DNA of 64,000 nt from Stramonita haemastoma (taxonomy: Eukaryota; Mollusca; Gastropoda; Neogastropoda; Muricidae). Within the stretch, counting starts at the first letter, position 1; each line of letters opens with the position of its first letter. The DNA lies in contig CM060319.1 of the NCBI GenBank assembly GCA_030674155.1, positions 3,083,568 through 3,147,567 of the forward strand, given 5' to 3'. The notes beneath the pieces were generated by a model. It ran no database searches. It was not told where the DNA came from and saw nothing but the letters and a program-made list of their open reading frames with translations. Shown in pieces: positions 1-11,900 of this stretch. Position numbers and translations under genes: made by a program.

Positions 1-29
1 AGACACAGAGAGAGTCTCAGAGAGAGAGA

Positions 30-124
30 AAATTGAATTAATTTTATTCAAAGAGGGTTATGGCATAAGCAAACGTGCTTTTTTACAACCAGCCCTCTGG
101 GCAAAAATAACACAAAACCCCAAC

Positions 125-169
<45 letters not shown>

Positions 170-760
170 AGTACTTTAGTAGTAAGCACTCATCAGTCTC
201 GGAAGACTGGAGTTGCGCTCTAGTCTTTAGAGCGCAAAGCCTGGGCAAGTAGGCTATGTATGGAGGGCAAGCTGTTACCCATGCAGCAGACCCCCCTCTC
301 CACGGCACTGGAATGATCCATTGGAAGGGCATTGACCGATACGAATGGTTCCAGTACCGTCGCAGGAGCCACCAAAACGTTGCCATATACCTACAGCCCC
401 GAGCCGCTCTGGGACTCCAACTCACCGATTTTTCCTCAGGGATGGTGTCTAAACACGACACCTGTGTGCATGCTGGTTTGTTATAATTTTGTCACCCGCT
501 CCTACCGGCACACGATGGCCTACTCTTCCGAAAGGTGGAACGGGGTTTTAACGTGTGCGCAAGATGTTCTGCGTGCATTCGCACACGGGGCCTCGGTTTC
601 GAGTCTCATCCGAATGACTTTGACATTCAGTTCGATTTTTTCGTCAAACTGGGAAGAAAGGGCGAGGCTGGGTACGAACCCAGAAACTCACGATTTACAT
701 ATTGGCAGGTGAACGTCTTAACCATCCTGCCACCGTCCTTCCAGTACTTTACCTGTGCAT
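30..760 (-). mobile_element. Composite tRNA-derived retroelement, reverse
   Basis: The minus-strand head at the high end is GGTGGCAGGATGGTTAAGAC, B box GGGTTCGTACCC, followed by GAGGCCCCGTGTGCGAATGC and CATCTTGCGCACACGTTAA, the body shared with the SINEs above. A second segment (170-470) and an (AG)n tract (127-168) lie before a GCTTATGCCATAACCCTC tail. The boundaries are approximate, and the middle may be a separate element. Confidence 0.65.
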
Positions 761-2459
761 AAACGCGAACAATTAGACAAAATGAGCAAGTGACGTGTTT
801 TCAATTAAGAAGTGTTAGTGTATCAATAGGCTGTGTTTGTGTAACAACAGCTGCCAACTTATAAGTTATATGGGTGGAAAGTGTGTATAATATTAGACTT
901 TTGGCTTCTCTATGTGGCAAAAGCAAAAAAGAATAAACAAGAAAAAACAAAAACAATCAAGGAATTTTTTTAAGTAATTTAAATGGATATTTTTATATTA
1001 AAGCCAATTTTTTCCACTGATTGGTAGGGGGGGGGGGAGAAGATAAGCATTTTTGAGAACAGGTTTCTGATTGGTCACATAGGCCTACTGTGGGCTCAGG
1101 CTGCCAATACGATGAGGTAAGCCTAGAGTTACTCCGCCTTAGGGAGATCTAGGGGTGAGTAAAAACGCCATGCCGATGGTGCTGGGCGAAACAGAGCCTA
1201 GTCTGATAATTTAAACATTGGTAAGTGTTCGTGGTTGGCACTAATAAATGTTGCATCAAAGCTACAATCTGTATGTATATTTCTTGTTGTTTTGAGTTTT
1301 ACACGCATGTTCGGCTAAACTTGTCCAGTCGCGCTGCACAAGCACCCTGGCGGACATTTTGAAAGGACGGTTTGGAGAGTGGCTCCCAAGTTCGAGTGCA
1401 TGAGCTTTACCTACCATTAATCATTTCATCACTGTTGCAGACTCATTTTCCTTGTCAGTACCGTTTGCACGAGAAGCTGATTACCGATGAAAACCTTGAC
1501 GTGTTGAATGAATGTTAGGCATAGTAGCCTTCCTAAAAATACATTCTTGAAACCTGGTGAAAGACAGTTCCCTTTATGATTATCACTGAACAAACTGACA
1601 TACAACCATCAGAAAGCCCGTGGTTGATTTTGAAGATAATATATATTCTATGCTCTGTCGAATCGTTTTCTTTGTTTTTATTTTTTTCGTCCACCCAACA
1701 TTGTCATTATAATTACATTTCACTATTTAATCTCTCCTGAGAGTTACAAAAGCATTGAAGGGACATCATCTTCGAAGCAAAAGTGTCGCAGTTTCTGGGT
1801 GTCAGTCTTTAGATAAGGAGCCCATGTGGAATAGATCAGTGACATGATTTTTTAAAAAACGTTTCCTTGCAAAGATGAAGCACAAGATGACACTTAACTC
1901 CGTGCCAAGCAATGAAGCATGCTAAGATCCACGGGACAACAGAAACCAGCCCTTTGTATTCATCAGAGGAAAAACAGTATCAAATTGAATAAAAAGTATT
2001 TCCATAATAAACAAGAAACCAACAAACTTTGCAAAGATTTCTGGTTTTCTCCAAAATGCAAATTTACAGACTGATATTGTTAAAAAAAAATGTAGAGGTA
2101 GTAGGCGGTATGAACTTGTGAAGCAATGCATTTTTGCTATTCAGTTGGGGTTTTTGTTTCTTTTTTTTCGTTCCTCAAAAAGAGCTCCACCTTTCATCAG
2201 TGTTGAGATTTCACATACAGGAGGCCTTTGCCCACCATTAAGGTAGCCTCATTCCAACTTAAGGGATGATGTCCGAAGATGACAGCAGTTTGCATGTGTA
2301 TTTTAAATTTTGTCATCTATTCCTACTGGCACAAATTAATCCACTCTTTGAAAAGGCAGAATAGGTTTTAACATATTGGGGGGGGGGGGGGGGGGGGGGG
2401 GTAGAGTGTATACTGATGCTAACACCAGGGGACCCCCCCCCCCCCTAAAAAAAAAAAAA
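761..2459. other. No gene recognised
   Basis: AT-rich, mostly unique sequence. A reverse SINE fragment lies at about 2190-2370 (CCTACTGGCACAAATTAATC). Poly-G at 2378-2401, poly-C at 2432-2445 and poly-A follow. The module-like region starts just after. Confidence 0.5.
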
Positions 2460-2734
2460 GGTACCTTGCTGATGGCACAAAGCTGGGTGTTCAGATGACA
2501 AGTACAGTGCTTGAACAGCTAGCCTATCCCACTCCCATTCCATTTTATGTTCTGTGATTATTTCATTTTTTTCTTGACTATTTCACTTGATATGATTCTA
2601 AATTCCTTGCTCATATCCTCTGCTATTTCTGTCTCTAAGAGATGAATTATGTCATTAGTGCAATGATTGTATTAAAGAATACATTTTAATTTTTTTAAAC
2701 TCTGTTTTGCAATACATTTTCTTTTTGTCCTCAG

Positions 2735-3995
2735 GTCTTATCACCAGGACTCGAAAACTTCACCATAATCAGGGCTCCACCTTCACGGAGGCTTCAACAC
2801 GTGCATTGTTGCCAAGACTTCATCATCACCAAGACTTTGTCATTATCAAGACTTTTTCAGTCCCAAGACTTCATCATCATCAAGATTTCATCATCATCAA
2901 GACTTCATCATCATCAAGATTTTGCCAACACCAAGACTTCATCAGTGCCAAGACTTCATCATCACCAAGACTTCAACACCAAGACTTTATCATCACCAAG
3001 ACTTCATCATCACCAAGACTTCATCATCACCAAGACTTCATCATCACCAAGACTTCATCATCACCAAGACTTCATCATAACCAAGACTTCATCACCAAGA
3101 CTTCATCATCACCATGACTTCATCATCACCATGACTTCATCATCACCATGACTTCATCACCATGACTTCAATACCAAGACTTCATCATCACCAAGACTTT
3201 ATCATCCCCATGACTTCATCATCCCCACGACTTCATCATCCCCATGACTTCATCACCATGACTTCAATACCAAGACTTCATCATCACCAAGACTTCATCA
3301 GTGCCAAGACTTCATCATCACCAAGACTTTATTATCACCAAGACTTCATCATCACCAAGACTTCATCATCACCAAGACTTCATCATCACCAAGACTTCAT
3401 CATCACCAAGACTTCATCATCACCAAGACTTCCTCAGTGCCAAGACTTCATCAGTGCCAAGACTTCATCATCACCAAGACTTCATCACCACCAAGACTTC
3501 ATCACCACCAAGACTTCATCATCACCAAGACTTCAATATCACCAAGACTTCATCATCACCAAGACTTCATCATCACCAAGACTTCATCATCACCAAGACT
3601 TCATCGCCACCAAGACTTCGTCAGTGCCAAGACTTCATCATCACCAAGACTTCATCATCACAGACTTCATCTCACAAGACTTTGTCAGTGCCAAGACTTC
3701 ATCATGCCAAGACTTCTCACCCAAGACTTTGTCAGTGCCAAGATTTTGTCAGCGCAGACTTCATCAATGCCAAGACTTCATCACCACCAAGACTTTGTCA
3801 GTGCCAAGACTTTGTCAGCGCCAAGACTTCATCAATGCCAAGACTTCATCACCACCAAGACTTTGTCAGTGCCAAGATTTTGTCAGCGCCAAGACTTCAT
3901 CAATGCCAAGACGTCATCAATGCCAAGACTTCATCAATGCCAAGACTTCCTCTTCATCAAGAGTTTTACAAGGCATAGACTTTCTTATAATTAAG
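2735..3995 (+). repeat. Alpha module 1: 17-bp minisatellite
   Basis: A pyrimidine tract ending GTCCTCAG precedes it, and ATTAAG|GTGAAT closes it. The core is a 17-bp unit, GACTTCATCATCACCAA, with variants CATCAGTGCCAA and CATCAATGCCAA toward the 3' end. It is open in all three forward frames because the unit has no stop in any of them. It is the longest such array in the window. Confidence 0.9.
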
Positions 3996-4140
3996 GTGAA
4001 TACTTCATCATCACCAGAATATCTCCTCAGGACCTTTCATCATCACTACAATATACCTCATTGCCATGATTTCTGGCCTTCATCGTCACAAGGACTTCTT
4101 CAACATCAATACTTTGTTTTCACAACTTGTTCATTTTTGC
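3996..4140 (+). repeat. Alpha trailer block
   Basis: A conserved single-copy segment after each alpha array: TACTTCATCATCACCAGAAT, then CATCACTACAATATACCTCA, then CATCAATACTTTGT. It recurs at 9782-9930, 14834-14955, 23561-23700 and 32106-32250. Confidence 0.85.
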
Positions 4141-4905
4141 CCCCACCCCTCCCTCCCCATCTTCTGAAACAAACATCAAAACAATGGGGAGAAAAAAATA
4201 GGTGGAAGGCCTCACAATTTTTTTTTCTTAAGAAAAAATGGGGACCAGAAAACCTACCATGCACATGTATAAAATGCGTTTTGAAATTTTCCTTTTTATT
4301 TTTTGTATCAAATTTATCATTGGTGCACCTTTGTCTATTTCTCAGCAGCACTATGTGTTCCAAACCATGCAATGGCTGGCCACAAAGACTGCTACAGGAG
4401 AGGGATTAGTGTGTGTGTGTGTGCTTTTTTTTCTCTTGAGGAAAATGTAATTATTGTGAAATGTAGGAAAAACATGTGTACATGCACATGTGCATAAGAT
4501 ATTGAGTGTGTGCATAACCATGGTCATGTTTATCAGATTAGCTGAATTATTAAATTTGTGGAAGAACCTTCTGGTTCAGAGATGATCCTGAATAAAAACA
4601 GGGTTTGATATAGTTTGTACCATCAGCAAGCATGATACAAGACACTATTTGCAGTTTTGATTGCAACAGTGTGTATGTGCATGTGTGCATGCATGCCTGA
4701 GAGGGAAGGGAAGTTAACAGTAACCAAATATGAGTACTACATAATTTTCAGTAGGATTTAGTGTTCAGTGTAAGGTAAAGGGGTAACGGGGAGGAGGGTT
4801 TGGGATGCACATTCACATAAGTATTGAGGAAACAAATTTTTTAAGTTGCATAAAATGGGGAGGGGGGGGGGGGGTAGACAAAAGTTTTACTCTTTTCTTG
4901 ATGGA
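4141..4905 (+). repeat. Spacer block C of the higher-order unit
   Basis: It contains AAACAATGGGGAGAAAAAAA, then CCACAAAGACTGCTACAG and a short (GT)n. Near-identical copies lie at 23701-24480 and 32250-33010, and a diverged copy at about 42950-43140. It is absent from the units at 9.2 and 13.5 kb. No coding potential is recognised. Confidence 0.85.
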
Positions 4906-5059
4906 TTAAAAAAAAAGAGCCATGGGGCCTTTCTGTTGTGGTGGGGTAAAAGCATAAAAGCCATGGAGCCTTCTTTTGGTGTTGGGGTAAAAGACAAAGT
5001 TTCAGAACTACCCTCTTCCTTTGGTGGGAATAGTGATTTGTGATTTAAAGCATTTTTTT

Positions 5060-5290
5060 TTTTAAACCATAGCGTCCACATGCCATTGCGTCCAGATGCA
5101 TGCACCCAGACTGACAGGCCCAGGCCCAACTACTAATCTTAACCCTAACCTGATACTAACTGTTTACACTTACCCTGACCCTTACCCTGCATGTGAACAC
5201 ATTGACCGATGAATGCAATGGTACCTGGACATAATGGTCACTTTTCTGTCCTGAAACCAGTAAAGAGGTTTGGGGAGGGGTGAAATTTGA
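5060..5290 (+). repeat. Spacer block D of the higher-order unit
   Basis: It contains CATGCCATTGCGTCCAGATG, then GACAGGCCCAGGCCCAACTA, then CTTACCCTGACCCTTACCCT. Copies lie at 24620-24840, 33165-33380 and, diverged, 43480-43660. Confidence 0.85.
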
Positions 5291-5367
5291 GAAAAATGAA
5301 TATTTTAGAGTCCGGAGTAGGGTATTTTTACAGGTATCTATACGAATAATGGAAAGAGGCTGTGTAT

Positions 5368-5607
5368 GTGATCTGTTTCTACCGATACACAATGGCCTAC
5401 TCTTCTGAAAGACAGACCAGTTTTTAAGTGTGCACAAGCTGTTCAGTGTGGGTTCACACACAGGACATCAGTTTATAATCTCATCTGAAGGACTTTCAGG
5501 GCAGTGGAGTCATCACTGTTGTTAACTCCAGGGGAAAAAATCTGTAACAGGTGTCTTGATGGTGGCTCAAACGTGAGATCGAAGCCAGGTCATAGATTAT
5601 GAGCAGT
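5368..5607 (-). mobile_element. tRNA-derived SINE in the unit spacer, reverse
   Basis: Reading the minus strand there is a B-box-like GGCTTCGATCTCACG, then GGAGTTAACA, GATGAGATTATAAACTG, and GAAGAGTAGGCCATTGTGTA. The same element is at 14955-15187, and truncated at 24918-25057 and 33470-33605, so it was inside the unit before amplification. Confidence 0.75.
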
Positions 5608-6045
5608 GGGTGCTATAGCTGGTGGTTAAGATTGTTCAACTTAATCCAGTGGATCCATGAAGTCATGGGTTCAAAACTCAGAGGGATCTGGTGAATTAAG
5701 GATGGAAATTTTTTAAATCGCCCAAGTCAACTTTAAGTATAGAATTTTCAATCTCCCAGGTCAACTTCAAGTACAGAATTTTCAATCTCCCAGGTCATCT
5801 TAAAGTATAGATCTGCCAGTGCCTTAATTCCCTTCATGTATATGCACATAAAGAAGATTAAATATGCATAAGAAAGAGTTCATAATTCACATCATTCTGT
5901 GGTTTACGTAAACAAGCCCATACCCAGCATACATCCCCAAAGTCAAAATGCAGCTGTCTACATGGTGGGCAAAACGGTCACATGTGCAAAATCTCACCAT
6001 TGGTGAACCTTGGAGCTCTGGTAGTGGAATGAAAAAAACCAAACC
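5608..6045 (+). mobile_element. tRNA-derived SINE (gastropod-type body)
   Basis: The head is GTGCTATAGCTGGTGGTTAAG with box B-like GGGTTCAAAACTC. The body has AGATCTGCCAGTGCCTTAAT, CATACCCAGCATACATCCCC, and GCTGTCTACATGGTGGGC. This body resembles a repeat I recall as common in caenogastropod transcripts. Copies in the other units are at 15188-15595, 25058-25465 and 33606-33940; the last has lost part of the head. Confidence 0.75.
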
Positions 6046-6450
6046 CCAAAAAGATTGATCATGAGCACAATGCTCTGAATTATAAACAAGATGTGTGTAA
6101 TGGATAGTTTGTGCTGCAAACAAATCTGCTCTAGTCTTATAATGGATTATGATAAACATGTTGCCAAGACCTATTTGAAGCAACTATCTTGGGTTTTTTT
6201 TGTAAAACCAGTACTACATTTGCATTGATGGATGTACATGCTTAGAAACAAGAGTGCAACTACTTCAGTTTGTATAGGCCTTTTCTGTATTCTTTTTTTT
6301 TTTAATCCCTTTCTTTGGTACATCACTTTGCCTTTTTGCTTGTTTGGGTTTTTTTAATTGCTGTTTATGTAAGTGACATGAAGTTTGGATGTCAAAAAAT
6401 GAAATAGAAGTGGGAAGAAGAAGAGAATAGAGGACCCACAAAAAGAAAAA

Positions 6451-6851
6451 AATGGAGAAAAGAAAAGGTGGTGGAAGGCCCCACCCAAAAAAACGAAGAA
6501 AAAAACAGAAAAAAGGGGGAAAAGAAAAGGTGGTTGGAGGGCCCACAAAAAGAAACACAAAAAAATGGGGAAAAGAAAAGGTGGCTGGAGGCCCACAAAA
6601 AAAAGAAAAGAAAAAAATGGGGAAAAGAAAAGGTGGTTGGACAAAAAAATGGGGAAAAGAAAAGGTGGTTGGAGGCCCCACAAAAAAAAGAGAAAAAAGG
6701 GGGAAAAGAAAAGGTGGTTGGACAAAAAAAATGGGGAAAAGAAAAGGTGGTTGGAGGCCCCACAAAAAAAAGGGGAAAAGAAAAGGTGGTTGGAGGCCCC
6801 ACAAAAAAAGAAAAGAAAAAAAGGGGAAAAGAAAAGGTGGTTGGAGGCCTT
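6451..6851 (+). repeat. G/A-rich minisatellite, unit 1
   Basis: The repeat is GGGGAAAAGAAAAGGTGGTT followed by GGAGGCCCCACA and a variable A-run, giving a period of roughly 30-65 bp. GGTGGTTGGAGG is nearly invariant while the A-runs vary; the first copy and the GGACAAAA copies depart from it. Long frames are open on both strands but are low-complexity only. Confidence 0.9.
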
Positions 6852-6899
6852 ACACATAGAATGAAGAGAAAAAGAAAAGAAAAAAACAGGGGAAAAATA

Positions 6900-7320
6900 A
6901 GAAGCTGGAGGCTCCCAAAACTGTGTTTTGGTTGCCATTATACATTTTGTATTGTGTTTTGAAGTTCATATTTCAAATGATAAAATGTGTTCAATTGTCC
7001 ATTGAACAAAAAACATTGTCTTAAGATGGTACTATAATTTGCATTTCTAGCTAATGATATGTGTGTTGATCTATTGCTGATAGATCTTACATCTGCTGGG
7101 AAACTTGAGATTTTAGTGATGCAAGGACTTCTTCATTGGTGACTTGTTAATTGTTGCAAGGACTTCTTTGTCATTGCAGATGCATTACTTCTATGACTTC
7201 TTCATCACTGCAAGGACCTCTTTTTATTTAAAAAATGATTTCTTTACAGAACTTTGTCTTGCTCATAAATTACTCCAGGTTTTCTTTTGCAATGATTCTG
7301 TGTTCTCTTTTGTGCCTTTG
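6900..7320 (+). repeat. Block H and truncated beta module 1
   Basis: It starts GAAGCTGGAGGCTCCCAAAA and contains CTGCTGGGAAACTTGAGA, the sequence that precedes each beta array (copies at 10255, 16375, 26130 and 35085). Only a short run of GCAAGGACTTCTTCATC units follows here, then it passes straight into the gamma lead-in at about 7215. The beta RT relic and the reverse SINE of other units are missing, so this unit has an internal deletion. Confidence 0.8.
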
Positions 7321-7324
7321 ATAG

Positions 7325-7739
7325 AAATTCATTATCACAAGGACTTCAACATCACCCAGATTTGATCATTGTGAGGACTTCATCATCACCAGAACTTCAG
7401 TCGTCATCATCACCAGGACTTTATCCTCACCAGGACTTCAGTCTTCATCATCACCAGAACTTCAGTCTTCATCATCACCAGGACTTCAGTCTTCATCACC
7501 AGGACTTCAGTCTTTGTCATCACCAGGACTTTAACATCACCAGAACTGCAGTCTTCATCATCACCAGAACTGCAGTCTTCATCATCACCAGAACTGCAGT
7601 CTTCATCATCACCAGAACTGCAGTCTTCATCATCACCAGAACTGCAGTCATCATCATCACCAGGACTTCATCATCACCAGAACTTCAGTCTTCATCATCA
7701 CCAGTACTTTAAAGTTCGCTTTAACTTTCTCCTTGCAAG
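7325..7739 (+). repeat. Gamma module 1: 24-bp minisatellite
   Basis: It opens after CTTTGATAG and ends CTTGCAAG|GTATGGG. The core is a 24-bp unit, CATCATCACCAGAACTGCAG plus TCTT. The sequence after it (TTCTTTATACTGTTTAAGCA, GTGTTGATAAAG) aligns with the reverse transcriptase relics of other modules but with more damage. Confidence 0.85.
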
Positions 7740-8106
7740 GTATGGGTCTGCCATCTAATGTCTAAATTCTTTATACTGTTTAAGCAGCACTGGATGTGAT
7801 AGCACCGTGTTGATAAAGCTTTCTAAGGTTACTGCTGTTTGAGATGTGTGACAGTGACTCTTTGTGTGTGACAGTGACTCTTTGTGTGTGACAGTGACTC
7901 TGTGTATTGAAAGGACATTGAAATTTTCTCTACCGACAAAAATGGTAAAAATATGTTGCAAGATAGTGGACAGCATGAAATCATGAAGCATTAATGTTAC
8001 TCTGCATTATATTGTATTAAGATGTTTTTGTTTATTTTGAAATGGCTTCATTACCACCTGCAGAGATTGTTTTGAGATAATGTATTGCTGTTTGTATTGT
8101 TTCCAG

Positions 8107-8726
8107 GTCTTGATCTTTGCCAGAATTTCTTGACTGCAAGGACTTGTTCATCGCTGTATGGACTTCTTCATCACTGCAAAGACGTCTTCACTGCGAGGAC
8201 TTCAGCTTCATCAGGACTTCTTCATCACTGCAAAGACGTCTTCACTGCAAGGACTTCAGCTTCATCAGAGCATCTCATCACAAGGACACTCTTCTTCTTC
8301 ATTGTAAAAACTACATCACTACAAGGACATCTTCATCATAACAAAAGCTACATCACTACAAGGACATCTTCATCATTGCAAAAGCTACATCACTACAAGG
8401 ACATCTTCATCATTGCAAAAAGCTCCATCACTACAAGGACATCTTCATCATTGCAAAAAGCTACATCACTACAAGGACATCATCATCATTGCAAAAGCTA
8501 CATCACTACAAGGACATCTTCATCATTGCAAAAAGCCACATCACTACAAGGACATCTTCATCATTGCAAAAGCTACATCACTACAAGGACATCATCATCA
8601 TTGCAAAAGCTCCATCACTACAAGGACATCTTCATCATTGCAAAAGCTCCTTCATCATTGCAAGGACACCTTCATTTCACTTCACTTCACCACTTCAGAA
8701 ATCTTCTTTTGCTGGTTCCCTTCAAG
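8107..8726 (+). repeat. Delta module 1: about 37-bp minisatellite
   Basis: It opens after TTGTTTCCAG and ends CCCTTCAAG|GTATTG. The unit is close to GCAAAAGCTACATCACTACA plus AGGACATCTTCATCATT, about eight copies, with A-run length changes. The delta modules of other units have far fewer copies. Confidence 0.85.
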
Positions 8727-8835
8727 GTATTGCTCTGTCACTTGCCCTCTTCATTCTTTATACAAGTTCAGTTGTACTGGATCTGACTCTACATTTTTGA
8801 TGAAGTGCCTTGATGACACAACTTTTAGAGGTTAA
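8712..8835 (+). pseudogene. Reverse transcriptase relic after delta module 1
   Basis: The translation reads AGSLQGIALSLALFILYTSS and then, in a shifted frame, a TGSD...LDDT stretch. The pattern matches the Q-G and (x)-D-D blocks of non-LTR retrotransposon reverse transcriptases. Frameshifted and short. Comparable delta copies follow at 13020, 19523, 28507 and 38197. Confidence 0.6.
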
Positions 8836-9230
8836 TGAAATTAATGCTGTTTTTATTCTCAAACAGTTGAAAGAGTTTTACATAGAAATGCACTGATTTA
8901 AACTGTAAAAATGTGTAGCAAGAATGTAGACTGTATGAAGTCGGTGCATTAATGTTTATACTGTACTATGGTCTGTGGTTTATTTCTTTAATCGTTTTGT
9001 TTGTAAGCAGCTCCATTGTTCTCTTTTGAGATAATAATGTACTCTTCTTTGGGGTTTGAAGGGGGTTTTTTGTTGATGTTTTTTTTAATTTAATTTTTTT
9101 TACCACATTTTATCATTGCAAAAACTTCTTCTTTCTTGATGTGTATTTCTTTTTTTTTTCTAATTACCTTGCTCATAGGCTGCTTTCTGTTTTGAAATTG
9201 TAATGTATTCCTGTTTGTGTTTTTCAACAG

Positions 9231-9781
9231 AATCTCATTGTTGTAAGATTTGTCATCATCACCTGAACAGCATCACCCTCATGACTTAATCAACATCATC
9301 ATCAACACCAGGATTTCATCAACACCAAGACTTCATCAACACCAAGACTTCATCAACACCAGGACTTCATCAACACCAGGAATTCATCAGTGCTTAGACT
9401 TCATCAACACCAGGACTTCATCAGTGCCAAGGCTTCATCAGTGCAAATGTCAATGCCAAGACTTCATCAATGCCAAGACTTCATCAATGCCAAGGCTTCA
9501 TCAGTGCTAACTAATTTCAATGCCAAGACTTCATCAGTGCCAAGACTTCATCAATGCCAAGACTTCATCAGTGCCAAGACTTCATCAATGCCAAGGCTTC
9601 ATCAGTGCTAACTAATTTCAATGCCAAGACTTCATCAATGCCAAGACTACATCAGTGCCGAGACTTCATCAGTGCCAAGACTTCATCAGTGCTAACTAAC
9701 TTCAATGCCAAGATTTCATCAATGCCAAGACTTCCTCTTCATCAAGACTTTTATCAGGGTACAGACTTTCTTATAATTAAG
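9231..9781 (+). repeat. Alpha module 2
   Basis: It opens after TTTTTCAACAG and closes ATTAAG|GTGAAT. The early part uses CATCAACACCAGGACTT and the later part CATCAATGCCAAGACTT and GCTAACTAA variants. The 5'-to-3' order of repeat variants is the same in all alpha modules. Confidence 0.9.
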
Positions 9782-9937
9782 GTGAATACTTCATCATCAC
9801 CAGAATATCACCTCAGGACTTTTCATCATCACTACAATATACCTCATTGCCATGATTTCCGGCCTTCATCCTCACAAGGACTTCTGCAACATCAGTACTT
9901 TGTTTATACAACTTGTTCAACTTTGTTTTTACAACTT

Positions 9938-10206
9938 GGGGAAAAGAAAAGGTGGTTGGAGGCCCCACACAAAAAAAGAAATGGGGAAAAGAAAAGGTGG
10001 TTGGAGGCCCCACAAAAAAAGAAAAGAAAAAAAAAGGGGAAAAGAAAAGGTGGTTGGAGGCCCCACAAAAAAAAGGGGGAAAAGAAAAGGTGGTTGGAGG
10101 CCCCACAAAAAAAGAAAAGAAAAAAAAGGGGAAAAGAAAAGGTGGTTGGAGGCCCCACAAAAAAAGAAAAGAAAAAAAGGGGAAAAGAAAAGGTGGTTGG
10201 AGGCCC
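9938..10206 (+). repeat. G/A-rich minisatellite, unit 2
   Basis: About seven repeats of the GGGGAAAAG...GGTGGTTGGAGGCCCC unit. Here it follows the alpha trailer directly; blocks C, D and the two spacer SINEs are deleted. Confidence 0.9.
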
Positions 10207-10465
10207 AACACATAGAATAAAGAGAAAAAGAAAAGAACATATGGAAAAAAATAAGAAGCTGGAGGCTCCCAAAACTGTTTTGGTTGCCATTTTGTATTGT
10301 GTTTTGAAGTTCATATTTCATATCATAAAATGTGTTCAATTGTCCATTGAACAAAAAACATTGTCTTAAGATGGTACTATAATTTGCATTTCTAGCTAAT
10401 GATATGTGTGTTGATCTATTACTGATAGATCTTACATCTGCTGGGAAACTTGAGACTTTAGTGAT

Positions 10466-11129
10466 GCAAGGACTTCTTCATTGGTGACTTGTTAATTGTT
10501 GCAAGGACTTTGTCATTGCAGATGCATTGCTATTAGGACTTCTTCATCACTGCAAGGACCTCTTCATCACTGCAAGGAATTCTTTATCTCTGCAAGGAAT
10601 TCTTCATCACTTCAAGAACTTCTCCATCACTTCAAGAACTTCATCACTGCAAGGAATTCATCACTGCAATGAATTCTTCATCTCTGCAAGGAATTCTTCA
10701 TCTCTGTAAGGAATTCTTCATCTTTCAAGGATTTCTTCATCTCTGCAAGGACTTCTTCATCACCACAAATTTGTCTTTTGTCATTTTGCAAAGACTTCTT
10801 TGTCACTGGTAAGGACTTCTTCATTGTCATAAGGACTAGTTCATTGCTAAAAGGAATTCTTCATCACCACAAAGATGACTTCTTCACTCCAAGGACTTCT
10901 TCATCTTCACAAACATGACTTCTTCACTCCAAGGACTTCTTCATCACCACAAAGATGTCTTCATCACTGCTAGGAATTCATCATTGCTGGAATGTCTCAT
11001 TGCGGGGCTTCTTCATTGTAAAACCTTTTTCATTGCAACAAGAATCTAATCGCTGCAAGGACAACTTGATTGCCAGAGCTTCTTCATTGCCAGGACTTAA
11101 GATGTCAACATTCATTGGTTCCCATCAAG
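10466..11129 (+). repeat. Beta module 2
   Basis: Minisatellite of TCACTGCAAGGAATTCTTCA-type and CTCCAAGGACTTCTTCATCA-type units, ending CCCATCAAG|GTATGG. Confidence 0.85.
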
Positions 11130-11251
11130 GTATGGTTCTGTCACTTGTGCTCTTCATTCTTTATATAAATGATTTTATTTGCAGTGCAATTGATACCACT
11201 CTGTTGATTAAGTGCCCTGATGACACTGTTATTGAAGATTTTTTAAATTGA
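11114..11251 (+). pseudogene. Reverse transcriptase relic after beta module 2
   Basis: It reads through IGSHQGMVLSLVLFILYIND and then a D-T-T-L-L-I-K-C-P-D-D-T stretch, ending at a TGA. Q-G, L-Y-I-N-D and x-D-D-T are the conserved blocks of non-LTR retrotransposon reverse transcriptases. Only about 45 codons remain. Confidence 0.7.
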
Positions 11252-11399
11252 CAGTGTACATTGTGAACAAGTTCGGGAGTTCTCTGTGAATAGCAATTTT
11301 TTTTTTTTCTCTTCATTGGCTAGAGCTTAAGAGGTTTATCAATGTTGATATTTTTGTGTATACAACTTGTCCCCCCAAAAAAAACCACCACCATCATTA

Positions 11400-11695
11400 A
11401 GGTAACCGCATTCTGACTTCAGAGACACTGTTGGCGATCGAACCTGCTAGTTTTGTCAGAACAGTCTGGAGAGATCTCCTTGCTCTGTTTTACTTTCACA
11501 AGTGGTTGGGATCTTTTGACTTCCAGGAGTCTGTAAGCTCATAGGTCTGACTGGTTTAGTGTGTCTGTGGAAAGACGACATTCATTTCAACTGTATCAAC
11601 AAACTGGGAAAACAGGGAAAGGTTTGGAATTAAAACCAGAACCTCGTGGTTCACTTGTTAGGCAGGTGAACATCCCAAACAATCCTGCCACCTTA
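11400..11695 (-). mobile_element. tRNA-derived SINE in the beta-gamma spacer, reverse
   Basis: The minus-strand head is AAGGTGGCAGGATTGTTTGG followed by GTTCACCTGCC and a damaged B box. The same element sits at 17950-18590 (interrupted), 27285-27585, 36925-37217 and, diverged, 43145-43335, so it belongs to the ancestral unit. Confidence 0.7.
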
Positions 11696-11900
11696 AATGT
11701 TCGGATTAAAAAGTGCAATTTTTTACCAGATGAGTAGATACTATGAAATTATGATGCATTGATGTTATATTGTGCAATGTTCTGTTATAATTTGATTCTT
11801 CCTTTTTTATTTAAAAAATGATCACAGAACTTTGTCTTGCTCATAAATTACTCCAGTTTTTCTTTTGCAATGATTCTGTGTTCTCTTTTGTGTCTGATAG

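Noticed and set aside
800..1560. Possible promoter or first exon (TATA-like TATAAG at about 860)
   Set aside because: Isolated AT-rich motif; nothing downstream supports transcription start.
2735..3995. CRISPR-like array
   Set aside because: Units are contiguous 17-bp repeats without unique spacers, in animal DNA.
3162..4409. 415-codon open frame over alpha module 1
   Set aside because: Stop-free 17-bp repeat in all three forward frames; the non-repeat end has no recognised domain.
5130..5190. Telomere-like TTAACCCTAACC and ACCCTGACCCTTACCCT
   Set aside because: Only one or two imperfect units within block D; no telomeric array. The same string recurs at 24700, 33240 and 43560 as part of the unit.
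5887..6183. 98-codon frame conserved at 15436-15732
   Set aside because: It lies in the minus strand of the forward SINE and its flank; similarity comes from unit duplication, and other units have broken it.
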